A DNA stretch of 64,000 nucleotides from QANA01 sp963665505 (GCA_963665505.1 OY762275.1:682001-746000); one strand, 5' to 3'. Shown: positions 51,065 to 60,650, counted from the stretch's first letter. The notes: generated by a model not told the origin, from the sequence alone. Made by a program: numbers and translations.

Positions 51065-51541
51065 TTGCAGGAAGAAGTCACCCAAAAGACGATTGCCCTT
51101 TCCATCAGGACGGGCAGGCTGACCGGGCGGGTGCTGCAAGCCGCTTTGCGAAAATTTTTGCAGACGTACCGTAAAAAGCGTGATACGCCCCATAAGGGCA
51201 AGCAGACCCTACGGCAGCTTATGAAGCACAACACGGGTGTTTCCAACATCGAAATCACCGACCAAAACATCAGGGCTTTTTCCCATACGGCGAAGAAATA
51301 CGGCATCGACTTTTCGCTGAAAAAGGACACGACGGCACAGCCGCCCCGTTACCTTGTGTTTTTCAAAGGGCGGGACGTGGACGTGCTGCAACAGGCGTTT
51401 CGGGAATTTACCGCCAAGAAGTTGACGCAGGAGCAGAAGAAATCCGTCCGGCGCGATCTGTCGCAGGCCAAGCAGGAGGCAAAGACCATTGACACCACCC
51501 GCGATAAGGTGCGGGACATGGACAGGGGGCGCGAGCTATGA
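51065..51541 (+). CDS. PcfB-family (DUF3801) conjugation protein
   Basis: The 158-residue protein starts at TTG with AAGGGGGTG upstream. The PcfB signature VTQKTIALSIRTGRLTGRVL is at the N-terminus; the C-terminus is charged and helical. PcfB works with the relaxase and coupling protein in DNA processing of Gram-positive conjugation. The next gene, the coupling protein, overlaps by 4 bases. Confidence 0.85.
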   Translation: MQEEVTQKTIALSIRTGRLTGRVLQAALRKFLQTYRKKRDTPHKGKQTLRQLMKHNTGVSNIEITDQNIRAFSHTAKKYGIDFSLKKDTTAQPPRYLVFFKGRDVDVLQQAFREFTAKKLTQEQKKSVRRDLSQAKQEAKTIDTTRDKVRDMDRGREL

Positions 51542-53316
51542 GGCCGGACATCAAGAAGCTGACTATTGCGAACGTCCCGTATCTGCTGTTCGTGTACCTC
51601 TTTGACAAGGTGGGACAAGCGTACCGCCTCGCGGCAGGAGCGGTCTTTGCCGACAAGCTACTGCACATCCTCAACGGCTTCATGTCCGCCTTTGAAAGTG
51701 CAGCGCCGAGTTTCCACCTATTCGACCTTTGTATCGGCATCGCGGGCGCGGCGCTTATCCGGCTGGCGGTGTATGTGAAAAGCCGCAACGCCAAGAAGTA
51801 CCGAAAGAACATTGAATACGGTTCTGCCCGATGGGGCACGGCGGCAGACATCAAGCCTTACATCGACCCCGTGTTTGAAAATAACGTCCTGCTCACGCAG
51901 ACGGAACGCCTGACGATGGACAGCCGCCCGAAGCAGCCCAAGTATGCGAGGAATAAGAACGTGCTGGTGATCGGCGGCAGCGGCAGCGGGAAAACCCGCT
52001 TTTTCGTCAAGCCGAACCTCATGCAGATGCACAGTAGCTACGTTGTTACCGACCCGAAGGGAAGCATCCTGACCGAGTGTGGACGGCTCCTGTATCAAAA
52101 GGGCGGCTACCGTATCAAGGTGCTGAATACCATCAATTTCAGCAAAAGCATGAGATATAACCCTTTCGGCTACATCCACAGTGAAAAAGACATATTGAAG
52201 CTGGTCAACACTATCATAGCCAACACCAAGGGAGAGGGCGAAAAATCCGCAGAAGATTTCTGGATCAAGGCCGAGCGCCTATACTATACGGCGCTGATCG
52301 GCTATATCTGGTACGAAGCGCCGGAGGACGAAATGAACTTTACAACGCTGCTTGACATGATAAACGCCAGCGAAGCGCGAGAGGACGACGAGGATTTCAA
52401 GAACCCCGTCGATCTCATGTTTGATCGTCTGGAAGCCCGCGACCCGGAGCATTTTGCTTTGAAGCAATATCGCAAATACAAATTGGCGGCAGGCAAAACA
52501 GCTAAGAGTATTCTTATTTCCTGCGGCGCTCGCCTTGCGCCCTTTGATATTGTGGAGGTGCGCGAACTGATGGACACCGACGAAATGGAGCTGGATACCA
52601 TAGGCGACAGGAAAACCGCCCTGTTCGTCATTATCAGCGATACGGACGACACTTTCAATTTCATCGTCGCCATCCTCTATACACAGCTATTCAACCTGCT
52701 CTGCGACCGCGCCGACGACGTGTACGGCGGGCGTTTGCCCGTCCACGTTCGATGTCTGCTTGACGAGTTTGCGAACATTGGGAGCATCCCGAAGTTTGAA
52801 AAGCTGATCGCCACCATCCGAAGCCGGGAAATCTCGGCTTCTATTATTTTGCAAAGTCAATCGCAGTTAAAGAGCATTTACAAAGACGCCGCCGATATTA
52901 TCAGCGACAACTGCGATTGTACTTTATTTTTGAGCGGCAGGGGCAAGAACGCAAAGGAAATCTCGGAGGCGTTGGGCAAGGAAACCATCGACAGCTACAA
53001 CACTTCCGAAAACCGGGGGCGCGAAGTGTCCCACGGACTGAACTATCAGAAATTAGGAAAGGAGCTGATGACACAGGACGAAATCGCCGTGATGGACGGC
53101 GGCAAGTGTATTTTACAGGTGCGCGGGGTAAGACCGTTTTTCAGCGATAAGTACGACATTACCCGTCACCCCAATTACAAATACCTTTCCGACGTCGATA
53201 AAAAGAACTCCTTTGATACGGGACGCTATCTTGCTTTCATCCGCAAAACAAAGCAGCGGGCAATCGTAAAGCCGGATGAAGTGTTCGACTACTACGAAAT
53301 AGACATCGATGCATGA
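51538..53316 (+). CDS. VirD4/TraG-type coupling ATPase
   Basis: The 592-residue protein has two N-terminal membrane segments (about 10-80), the TraG/VirD4 lead (NIEYGSARWGTAADI), Walker A GGSGSGKT (about 143-150), Walker B with CLLDEFANIG, and the final motif ILQSQSQL. It links the relaxosome to the transfer channel and powers strand export. It is the first large gene of the transfer operon. Confidence 0.93.
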   Translation: MRPDIKKLTIANVPYLLFVYLFDKVGQAYRLAAGAVFADKLLHILNGFMSAFESAAPSFHLFDLCIGIAGAALIRLAVYVKSRNAKKYRKNIEYGSARWGTAADIKPYIDPVFENNVLLTQTERLTMDSRPKQPKYARNKNVLVIGGSGSGKTRFFVKPNLMQMHSSYVVTDPKGSILTECGRLLYQKGGYRIKVLNTINFSKSMRYNPFGYIHSEKDILKLVNTIIANTKGEGEKSAEDFWIKAERLYYTALIGYIWYEAPEDEMNFTTLLDMINASEAREDDEDFKNPVDLMFDRLEARDPEHFALKQYRKYKLAAGKTAKSILISCGARLAPFDIVEVRELMDTDEMELDTIGDRKTALFVIISDTDDTFNFIVAILYTQLFNLLCDRADDVYGGRLPVHVRCLLDEFANIGSIPKFEKLIATIRSREISASIILQSQSQLKSIYKDAADIISDNCDCTLFLSGRGKNAKEISEALGKETIDSYNTSENRGREVSHGLNYQKLGKELMTQDEIAVMDGGKCILQVRGVRPFFSDKYDITRHPNYKYLSDVDKKNSFDTGRYLAFIRKTKQRAIVKPDEVFDYYEIDIDA

Positions 53317-53426
53317 AGGTATCAACAAAAAAAGAAAGGAGGCGGTTAGCCTCCAATATGCTGTAAGTGTCTTTAATAGACAAGACACATGAAGGTATCA
53401 TAAGAAACTTAAAAAGCTTCTTCATG
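53313..53426 (+). promoter_or_regulatory. Repeat-rich leader between virD4 and the Maff2 gene
   Basis: ATGAAGGTATCA occurs twice (53313-53324, 53389-53400). The first copy opens a 17-codon ORF (to 53366) over a hairpin GGAGGC/GCCTCC, and the second a 4-codon ORF. CATGAAG (53388-53394) also has its inverse at 53420-53426. It may be a translation-sensing leader or a scar of an excised element. Confidence 0.4.
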
Positions 53427-53522
53427 ATGTTCACACTCCTTTCCCAAGCTAAAGAGCCTGTAAGCCAAATGGCCTAAAGTAATAATAACACAAAATCTTG
53501 AAATTGAAAGAGAGGAACTATA

Positions 53523-53738
53523 ATGGATTTTTTCAACAGTGCGGTTGACGTTTTGCAGACCCTTGTGATCGCCCTCGGCGCGGGCCTGTGCATTTGGGGC
53601 GCTATCAATCTTTTGGAGGGTTACGGCCAGGATAACCCCGGTGCGAAAAGCCAGGGCATGAAACAGCTCATGGCAGGCGGCGGCGTTGCCTTGATCGGCC
53701 TTGTCCTCGTCCCTCTGCTCTCCGGCCTGTTCGGTTGA
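53523..53738 (+). CDS. Maff2-family small membrane protein
   Basis: The 71-residue protein has two hydrophobic helices (about 10-29 and 49-69) and the Maff2 pattern (VDVLQTLVIALGAGLCIWGAINLLEGYG, MKQLMAGGGVALIG). It is pilin/VirB2-like in size and topology and is a standard part of Tn1549-like transfer regions. GAGAGGAAC precedes the ATG. Confidence 0.9.
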   Translation: MDFFNSAVDVLQTLVIALGAGLCIWGAINLLEGYGQDNPGAKSQGMKQLMAGGGVALIGLVLVPLLSGLFG

Positions 53739-53806
53739 TTTTTCATAAAGCCCTTTCGCGCGCTCCCGTTCCGTGCGGGAGGGCGCGGGAAAGGAGGGAT
53801 TAACGC

Positions 53807-54670
53807 TTGATATGGGATCAAATCGAAGAATGGATCAGGAGCGTATTGACGGAGGGCATTATCAGCAACCTTTCGGGAATGTTCGATACCGTGAATACAA
53901 AAGTCGGGGAAATCGCCGTTGACGTCGGCGCGACGCCGCAGGGCTGGAACTCCGGCATTTTCTCCATGATACAAAACCTGTCTGAAACGGTCATCATCCC
54001 GATTGCCGGGGCTATTCTCGCTTTTGTGATGTGCTATGAGCTTATCCAGATGGTGACGGAAAAGAACAACATGCACGACATCGACACGTTTATATTCTTC
54101 AAGTGGGTGTTCAAGACGTTTGCCGCCGTGCTGATCGTCACGAACACATGGAATATCGTCATGGGTATATTCGACATGGCGCAGCAAGTCGTCAATCAGA
54201 GCGCGGGCGTTATCATATCGGAAACGAGCATCGACATCACTTCTGCCGTAGTCGATCTTGAAACGCAGCTTTCGGAATTAAACATCGGCGGGCTGTTGGG
54301 GCTTTGGTTCCAAAGCCTGTTCGTTGGTCTTACCATGAACATCCTGTCCATCTGCATCATGCTCGTCATCTATGGGCGCATGATTGAAATTTACCTTGTG
54401 ACCTCTCTCGGCCCGATACCCCTTGCTACAATGGCAAACAGCGAATGGCGCGGCATGGGGCAGAACTATTTGAAATCCCTGCTGGCGCTCGGCTTTCAAG
54501 CCTTTTTGATTATGGTATGCGTCAGCATTTATGCCGTGCTGATCCAAGGCATTACAGTCACCGGCGACATTTCCGGCGCGATATGGACGTGCATGGGGTA
54601 TACGGTGCTGCTGTGTTTTGCGCTCTTTAAGACCGGCAGCATTTCAAAAGCCATATTCAACGCCCACTAA
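53807..54670 (+). CDS. VirB6/TrbL-like multi-spanning channel protein
   Basis: The TTG start at 53807 has AAAGGAGG at 9 bases. The 287 residues hold five or six membrane segments and the conserved central stretch (FKWVFKTFAAVLIVTNTWNIVMGIFD) of the Tn1549/CTn VirB6-like family. It should form the inner-membrane part of the mating channel. Confidence 0.85.
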   Translation: MIWDQIEEWIRSVLTEGIISNLSGMFDTVNTKVGEIAVDVGATPQGWNSGIFSMIQNLSETVIIPIAGAILAFVMCYELIQMVTEKNNMHDIDTFIFFKWVFKTFAAVLIVTNTWNIVMGIFDMAQQVVNQSAGVIISETSIDITSAVVDLETQLSELNIGGLLGLWFQSLFVGLTMNILSICIMLVIYGRMIEIYLVTSLGPIPLATMANSEWRGMGQNYLKSLLALGFQAFLIMVCVSIYAVLIQGITVTGDISGAIWTCMGYTVLLCFALFKTGSISKAIFNAH

Positions 54671-54692
54671 GCGAAAGGAGGACAACTATTCT

Positions 54693-55112
54693 ATGGCCTA
54701 TGTAAGCGTACCGAAGGACTTGACGCGGGTTAAGTCCAAGGTGCTTTTTAACCTGACAAAGCGGCAACTTCTTTGCTTCGGGGCGGCGCTTCTCGTGGGA
54801 GTGCCGCTGTTCTTTTTGCTCCGTGGCAGCACCAGCACCAGTACGGCGGCGCTTGTTATGATACTCGCCATGCTTCCGGGCTTCCTGCTGGCGCTGTATG
54901 AAAAGCACGGGCAGCCCCTTGAAGTGATCGCCGGGCAGATGATACAGGCCCTTTTTGTTCGGCCAAAGGAACGGCCTTATCAGACCAACAACCTTTACGC
55001 CGCCCTCATGCGGCAAAATTTCATGGAACAGGAGGTAAAAGCGATTGTCCAAAACGGTAAAGCAGCCAAAAGAAAAAAGAAAGCTGACACGCGCCGAGCG
55101 ACGGGAAATTGA
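54693..55112 (+). CDS. PrgI-family conjugation membrane protein
   Basis: The ATG at 54693 begins MAYVSVPKDLTRVKSKVLFNLTKRQL, the PrgI signature. It is followed by two helices (about 30-50 and 52-70) and a cytoplasmic tail. The 139-residue protein corresponds to VirB3 and assembles with the VirB4 ATPase, whose gene starts within its 3' end (68-base overlap). Confidence 0.9.
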   Translation: MAYVSVPKDLTRVKSKVLFNLTKRQLLCFGAALLVGVPLFFLLRGSTSTSTAALVMILAMLPGFLLALYEKHGQPLEVIAGQMIQALFVRPKERPYQTNNLYAALMRQNFMEQEVKAIVQNGKAAKRKKKADTRRATGN

Positions 55113-57441
55113 GGCCGTTATCCGCAGGTACAAGGGCGACGGCAAGCCGCATACGGCGCAGGACAGCATCCCTTATCTCAATATGTACCCGGACGGTGTT
55201 TGCCGTGTGACGGAACGCAGCTATTCAAAGTGCATCGAGTTTGAGGACATCAATTATCAGCTCGCACAGCCGGACGACAAGACGGCCACCTTTGAAAATC
55301 TCTGCGACCTGTACAACTATGTGGACGCCTCAATCCATGTGCAGCTATCCCTTATTAACCGTAAGCTCGACCCGGAGCAGCTTATCCGCAGCTTTGAGAT
55401 ACCGCCGCAGGGCGACGATTTAGACCCCATCCGGGAAGAGTGCGGCGGCATCCTCAAAAAGCAGCTTACCCGTGGGAACAATGGCATTGTGAAAACCAAG
55501 CACCTGACATTTACCATCGAAGCCGCCGACCTGAAAGCGGCACGGGCACGGCTTTCCCGCGTGGAAACCGACCTGTTGGGCTACTTCAAAGTCATGGGCG
55601 CGCCCGCGAGGATACTTGACGGAAAAGAACGCCTTGCCGTGCTGCATGGTGTGTTCCACCCTGACGGGGAACGTTTCGCCTTTGATTGGGACTGGCTGCC
55701 TGCAAGCGGCCTGTCTACGAAGGACTTTATCGCCCCGTCGTCCTTTGCCTTTAAGAATGGGCGCATGTTCCGCATGGGAAAGAAATTCGGCGCGGTGAGC
55801 TTCTTGCAGATATTAGCGCCGGAACTGGCGGATACCACGCTTTCGGATTTTCTCAATACGGAAACGGGCATCGTTGTCAATCTCCACGTGCAGGCCATCG
55901 ACCAAAACGAGGCCATCAAGACGGTGAAACGGAAGATCACCGACCTTGACCGCATGAAAATTGAGGAACAGAAAAAAGCTGTCCGCAGCGGCTACGATAT
56001 GGACATCCTACCGTCCGACCTCGCCACCTACGGCAAGGAAGCGAAAAATCTGCTGGACGAGCTGCAAAGCCGCAACGAGCGTCTTTTCCTTGTGACGTTC
56101 CTGATCCTCAATCTCGCAGACAATAAGCAAAAGCTGGACAACGACGTGTTCCGGGCTTCCGGCGTGGCGCAGAAATATAATTGTACTCTCTCCCGGTTGG
56201 ACTATCAGCAGGAACAGGGATTAATGAGCAGCCTGCCCCTCGGCCTAAACCAAATCAAGATACAACGGGCGCTGACGACTTCCAGCGTGGCCGTGTTCGT
56301 TCCTTTCGTCACGCAGGAGATTTTTCAGGGCGGGCAGGCCATTTACTACGGCCTCAACGCCGTTTCCAACAACATGATTATGCTGGACAGAAAATGCGCC
56401 CGGTGTCCGAACGGGCTTGTGTTCGGTACTCCCGGAAGCGGCAAATCCATGAGCTGCAAGCGGGAGATCACGCACATTATCCTGACAACTCCCGACAACG
56501 TGATTATCTGTGACCCGGAAGCGGAGTATTACCCGCTTGTGGACCGGCTGCACGGGCAGGTTATCCGTCTGTCCCCGACCAGCAAAGACTTTGTGAACCC
56601 GTTGGACATCAACCTGAATTACTCCGAGGATGAAAACCCGCTGGCGCTCAAAAGCGACTTTGTACTGTCTTTCTGCGAGCTTATTATGGGCGGCAAATCC
56701 GGGCTGGAAGCTGTCGAAAAGACGGTCATCGACCGCGCCGTGCAGATGATCTACTGCCCGTATTTCGCAGACCCGCGCCCGGAGAATATGCCCGTCCTCT
56801 CCGATCTGCACGATGCGCTTACGGCGCAGCATATCCCGGAGGCCGACCGCGTGGCGCAGGCGCTTGACCTGTACGTTTCCGGTTCCCTTAATTTCTTCAA
56901 TCACAGGACGACGGTTGACATCAACAACCGGCTTGTATGCTTCGACATCAAGGAGTTGGGCAAGAACCTCAAAAAGCCGGGTATGCTGATCGTCCAAGAC
57001 CAGGTATGGAATACCGTCACTGTCAACCGCAGTTCCGGGAAAGCGACGTGGTATTTCATCGACGAGTTCCATTTACTTTTGAAGGAGACACAGACAGCGG
57101 CGTACAGCGCCGAGATTTGGAAACGGTTTAGGAAATGGGGCGGCATCCCGACAGGCGCGACACAGAATGTCAAAGACCTGTTATCCTCGCCGGAAATAGA
57201 AAACATCCTTGAAAACAGCGACTTTATCTATATGCTCAACCAAGCCGCCGGCGACCGGAAAATCCTTGCGGAACGTCTGGACATTTCCCCGCAGCAATTA
57301 GCCTACGTCACCAACTCCGAGCCGGGCGAAGGGCTTTTGTTCTATGAGAACGTGATATTGCCCTTTGTAGACAAGTTCCCGCAGGACACCGAGCTTTACA
57401 GGATTATGACGACACGGCCAAGCGAGGTTACAATGCAATAA
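55045..57441 (+). CDS. VirB4-like conjugation ATPase
   Basis: The TTG start at 55045 follows AGGAGG at 9 bases, inside the prgI gene. The 798-residue protein has an N-terminal VirB4 domain, then the motor domain with Walker A FGTPGSGKS (about 467-475), IICDPEAEY, and Walker B WYFIDEFHLLL. It powers assembly and transport through the type IV channel. A decayed copy of its 3' end is present at 42684-42892. Confidence 0.93.
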   Translation: MSKTVKQPKEKRKLTRAERREIEAVIRRYKGDGKPHTAQDSIPYLNMYPDGVCRVTERSYSKCIEFEDINYQLAQPDDKTATFENLCDLYNYVDASIHVQLSLINRKLDPEQLIRSFEIPPQGDDLDPIREECGGILKKQLTRGNNGIVKTKHLTFTIEAADLKAARARLSRVETDLLGYFKVMGAPARILDGKERLAVLHGVFHPDGERFAFDWDWLPASGLSTKDFIAPSSFAFKNGRMFRMGKKFGAVSFLQILAPELADTTLSDFLNTETGIVVNLHVQAIDQNEAIKTVKRKITDLDRMKIEEQKKAVRSGYDMDILPSDLATYGKEAKNLLDELQSRNERLFLVTFLILNLADNKQKLDNDVFRASGVAQKYNCTLSRLDYQQEQGLMSSLPLGLNQIKIQRALTTSSVAVFVPFVTQEIFQGGQAIYYGLNAVSNNMIMLDRKCARCPNGLVFGTPGSGKSMSCKREITHIILTTPDNVIICDPEAEYYPLVDRLHGQVIRLSPTSKDFVNPLDINLNYSEDENPLALKSDFVLSFCELIMGGKSGLEAVEKTVIDRAVQMIYCPYFADPRPENMPVLSDLHDALTAQHIPEADRVAQALDLYVSGSLNFFNHRTTVDINNRLVCFDIKELGKNLKKPGMLIVQDQVWNTVTVNRSSGKATWYFIDEFHLLLKETQTAAYSAEIWKRFRKWGGIPTGATQNVKDLLSSPEIENILENSDFIYMLNQAAGDRKILAERLDISPQQLAYVTNSEPGEGLLFYENVILPFVDKFPQDTELYRIMTTRPSEVTMQ

Positions 57442-57445
57442 GAAA

Positions 57446-57510
57446 ACAGGCGATTAGCGGCAGAAAATACCGCTTTCGCCCTGTTTTTGGTAGAAGGGAT
57501 GTGGTAAAAT
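57446..57510 (+). promoter_or_regulatory. Slot-entry terminator and promoter of the right cargo unit
   Basis: Five bases after virB4, ACAGGCGA...GCGG/CCGC...TCGCCCTGT forms a hairpin ending in TTTTT (57446-57488). TGTTTT (57482-57487) and TGGTAAAAT (57502-57510) are a 17-spaced extended -10 promoter. Layout and spacing are the same as at 42893-42959, although the genes behind differ. Confidence 0.75.
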
Positions 57511-57534
57511 TAATTTGGCTGGGGAAGGAATAAT

Positions 57535-58500
57535 ATGGAAATGGACTATACAGTATTAGAAAATGGGCTCGACTTCATCCTTATGGCGGTCAATGACCTC
57601 TCTATTATCAATGAAGCCAGCACAGATGACGAAACAAAAAAACGCTTAATTAAGTACTCGCTTTTACATTTATCCTCTGGCATTGAGCTTGTACTAAAGC
57701 ACAGATTATTACAAGAACATTGGACGTATGTATTTGCCGACATGAATAAGGCAAAAAAAGAAGCGTTACAATCGGGTGATTTCAAAAGTGCCGACAGCGA
57801 AACCATCATCGAAAGATTAAAAAATCTATGCGATATTGAATTGACGCCAGAAGAAATAAAAGACCTACGAAATCTCCGCAACAAACGCAATAAGGCTGAA
57901 CATTTCAATTTAAACGAAAACCTTTTATCTGTTGAAAGTTCGATTCACAAAAGTATATCCATTACAATTAAGTTAATTGTTGAGCATTATGATCTTGATG
58001 AATTTACTGATGAAGAAAGCGAGTTGTTTTCTAAAATAAAAGCTCTGTTACGGCAGTCGCAGCAGCATTATGATGATGCTAAAACAATTGCTCAGAGAGA
58101 GCTTGAACAAACAGGTATGAAAGACTATGTTACAACATGTCCAGAGTGCGAAGAAGAATTTTTATTAAGGGATGACGGCGCAAAATGTGTTTTTTGTGGT
58201 TACGAGGCAACTGGTGAGGAAGCTGCACGGGACTACATTCATAATGTGTTGGGTATTAACGAATATGAAACCGTCAAAGAAGGAGGAGAATTCCCACAGT
58301 ATGAGTGTCCCGAATGCGATAATGAATCTCTTGTATATGACATCGATAATGGCAAGGTGATTTGTTTTTCGTGTGATTATGAAAATGATATTTCAAAGGT
58401 CACATTTTGTAGCGATTGCGGCAGATTGTTTATTGACACGGAAGATGGAATAGGTATCTGCTATTCATGCGCAGATTATCGTTTCCACAAGGATGATTAA
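57535..58500 (+). CDS. HEPN-type cargo protein with three zinc ribbons
   Basis: The 321-residue, AT-rich gene lies between virB4 and the NlpC/P60 gene. Residues 1-160 are helical with LRNKRNKAEHFN, R118-x4-H123 matching the HEPN ribonuclease motif. The C-terminal 120 residues hold three four-Cys ribbons: C202/205/218/221, C258/261/277/280 and C292/295/309/312. No membrane segment is visible. A nucleic-acid-binding RNase role, such as anti-phage or anti-plasmid abortive infection, is inferred from the motif and the cargo position. I know no named family with this exact architecture. Confidence 0.72.
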   Translation: MEMDYTVLENGLDFILMAVNDLSIINEASTDDETKKRLIKYSLLHLSSGIELVLKHRLLQEHWTYVFADMNKAKKEALQSGDFKSADSETIIERLKNLCDIELTPEEIKDLRNLRNKRNKAEHFNLNENLLSVESSIHKSISITIKLIVEHYDLDEFTDEESELFSKIKALLRQSQQHYDDAKTIAQRELEQTGMKDYVTTCPECEEEFLLRDDGAKCVFCGYEATGEEAARDYIHNVLGINEYETVKEGGEFPQYECPECDNESLVYDIDNGKVICFSCDYENDISKVTFCSDCGRLFIDTEDGIGICYSCADYRFHKDD

Positions 58501-58518
58501 GAATAGCCTTAGATATTA

Positions 58519-58541
58519 CCCGCCTTTATGGCGGGTTTTCT
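58519..58541 (+). terminator. Slot-exit terminator (right copy)
   Basis: CCCGCC-TTTAT-GGCGGG then TTTTCTT. The bases that follow (ATGCCCAAAA-CAGGAGGTGAGAAA) are almost the same as behind the left cargo. Confidence 0.88.
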
Positions 58542-58559
58542 TATGCCCAAAAACAGGAG

Positions 58560-60650
58560 GTGAGAAACATAAAGCAGCTAAAACCCCGCGATAAAGTCAC
58601 GCAGCGCATGACCCACGACGGGCTGATTGAAGAAAATCAGACCACCGGCAATGCAGAGAGCGTTTCGGAGCGTGACGCGGAACAGAACCTTTCCCCGCAA
58701 CAGCCGACGCAGCAGTCTATCCAGCCGGACGGGATAGCCCCGCCCTCTGCGTCGGAGCTGACCCATCCATCGGGTGGCGGCACCGCCGAGAGGATATTAG
58801 AGCGCGTGGATACGGCGCATGACCGCCAAACATCCAAGCGGGCGGTTAATCAGGGCAATAAGGCTATGCAGGAGGGCGAGGCTATACGGCAGCGCCTTTC
58901 TTCCCGGTTGCAGTTCACCGACGAGGAACGCGCTACGCCGGAGCTGCAAAGGTCTATCCACAAATCCGATAAAAAAGCGGATAAGCTGGACGCGGCGCAA
59001 AAGGCCGTGCCTAAACGGACTAAAATTGTCAAAGGACGTATTGTTGACGAGAACAGCGGCAAGGGCAAAACCCGGCTGCACTTTGAAAAAACGGATAAGG
59101 CACCGTCCAAGCTCAGACACAATCCCATGAACCGCCCGACGCAGGAAATCGGACTTGCCATCCACGGGAAGATACATGAGGTTGAGCATGAAAACATCGG
59201 TGTGGAAAGCGGCCATAAAGCGGAAGAACTTGCGGAGCGGCAAGCCGGGCGCGGCATCCGAAGCGCATACCGCCGCCATAAGCTCAAACCCTACCGGGCG
59301 GCGGCAAAGGCCGAACGGAAAGTGGTTAAGGCAAGTGCGGATTTTCTCTATCAAAAGGCGCTGCGCGACAACCCGCAGCTTGCCGCCTCAAACCCCGTTT
59401 CCCGTTTCTGGCAGAAGCAGCAGATTAAAAAACAGTACGCCAAAGCAGCGCGGGCGGCGGGCAAAACGGTGCAGACAGCAAAGAAAACAGCGGAAACTAC
59501 GGCAAAGACCGCGAAGAAAACCGCCAAGGCTACCGAAAAGACCGTTTCTTTCGTTGTGCGGCATTGGAAAGGCGTTTTGATCGTCCTTGCCGTCCTGCTT
59601 ATCGTCACGCTGCTGATCGGCGGCCTGCAATCCTGTACATCCATGTTCAGCGGCGCGGGCAGCGGCATCGTTGCGTCTACCTATCAATCCGAGGATGCGG
59701 ACATTCTGGCCGCCGAAGCTGCCTATTCCGCTATGGAAGCCGACTTGCAAAACGAATTGGACAACTACGAAACCCTACATCCCGGCTACGACGAGTACCG
59801 TTTTGACCTTGACGATATAGAGCATGACCCCTATGTTCTGATCTCTATTCTCTCGGCGCTCAATGAGGGCGCATGGACGATTGACGACGTACAGGACGAT
59901 CTTGCCATGCTGTTTGAAAAGCAGTACATACTCACGCAGATGGTTGAAACGGAAACGCGATACAGAACGGAAACGAGACCGGGCAGCTATACATACACCA
60001 ACCCGGAAACGGGCGAAACAATAACGGAAGAATACGAATACGAGGTTACAGTTCCATACACCTACTATATCTGCAACGTGGAACTTGAAAACTTCAATCT
60101 GTCGCATGTCCCCGTGTATATCATGGACGAGGACACGCTATCCATGTATGCGCTGTATATGTCCACTCTTGGCAATCGCTCCGACCTGTTCCCAAGTTCC
60201 GGCTATATCTCCAAGTACATCACAAATCCCCCCGCAGCATACGACGTGCCCGAAAGTTATCTGTCCGATAAAACCTTTGCGGCAATCCTTACCGAAGCAG
60301 AAAAGTATTTGGGCTACCCTTACGTTTGGGGCGGCAGCTCTCCAAGTACGAGCTTTGATTGCAGCGGCTTTGTTTCATGGGTACTCACAAACAGCGGTGT
60401 ATGCGACACCGGCAGGTTAAGCGCACAGGGCCTTTACAATATCTGTACCCCTGTTTCCCGTAACGACGCGCAGCCCTGCGACCTCATTTTCTTTGTGGGG
60501 ACATACGACACCCCCGGCGTTTCCCACGTCGGGATTTATGTGGGCGACGGCATGATGATCCATTGCGGCGACCCGATCAATTTTTCAAGTATTGATACGA
60601 GCTATTGGCAATCCCACTTCTACGCTTTCGGACGCCCGGATTACAACTAA
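58560..60650 (+). CDS. Membrane-anchored NlpC/P60 peptidoglycan hydrolase of the transfer system
   Basis: The 696-residue frame has a long charged cytoplasmic part (1-335), one membrane helix (about 338-356), an external linker, and a C-terminal NlpC/P60 domain with YPYVWGG, catalytic Cys601 (FDCSGF) and His656 (SHVGIYVGDG). It corresponds to VirB1/CD1107-type proteins that open the cell wall for the channel. The only standard start, GTG 58560, lies inside AGGAGGTG. The better-spaced first codon would be ATA 58569 (IKQLKPRDK), so the true start is unsettled. Confidence 0.88.
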   Translation: MRNIKQLKPRDKVTQRMTHDGLIEENQTTGNAESVSERDAEQNLSPQQPTQQSIQPDGIAPPSASELTHPSGGGTAERILERVDTAHDRQTSKRAVNQGNKAMQEGEAIRQRLSSRLQFTDEERATPELQRSIHKSDKKADKLDAAQKAVPKRTKIVKGRIVDENSGKGKTRLHFEKTDKAPSKLRHNPMNRPTQEIGLAIHGKIHEVEHENIGVESGHKAEELAERQAGRGIRSAYRRHKLKPYRAAAKAERKVVKASADFLYQKALRDNPQLAASNPVSRFWQKQQIKKQYAKAARAAGKTVQTAKKTAETTAKTAKKTAKATEKTVSFVVRHWKGVLIVLAVLLIVTLLIGGLQSCTSMFSGAGSGIVASTYQSEDADILAAEAAYSAMEADLQNELDNYETLHPGYDEYRFDLDDIEHDPYVLISILSALNEGAWTIDDVQDDLAMLFEKQYILTQMVETETRYRTETRPGSYTYTNPETGETITEEYEYEVTVPYTYYICNVELENFNLSHVPVYIMDEDTLSMYALYMSTLGNRSDLFPSSGYISKYITNPPAAYDVPESYLSDKTFAAILTEAEKYLGYPYVWGGSSPSTSFDCSGFVSWVLTNSGVCDTGRLSAQGLYNICTPVSRNDAQPCDLIFFVGTYDTPGVSHVGIYVGDGMMIHCGDPINFSSIDTSYWQSHFYAFGRPDYN

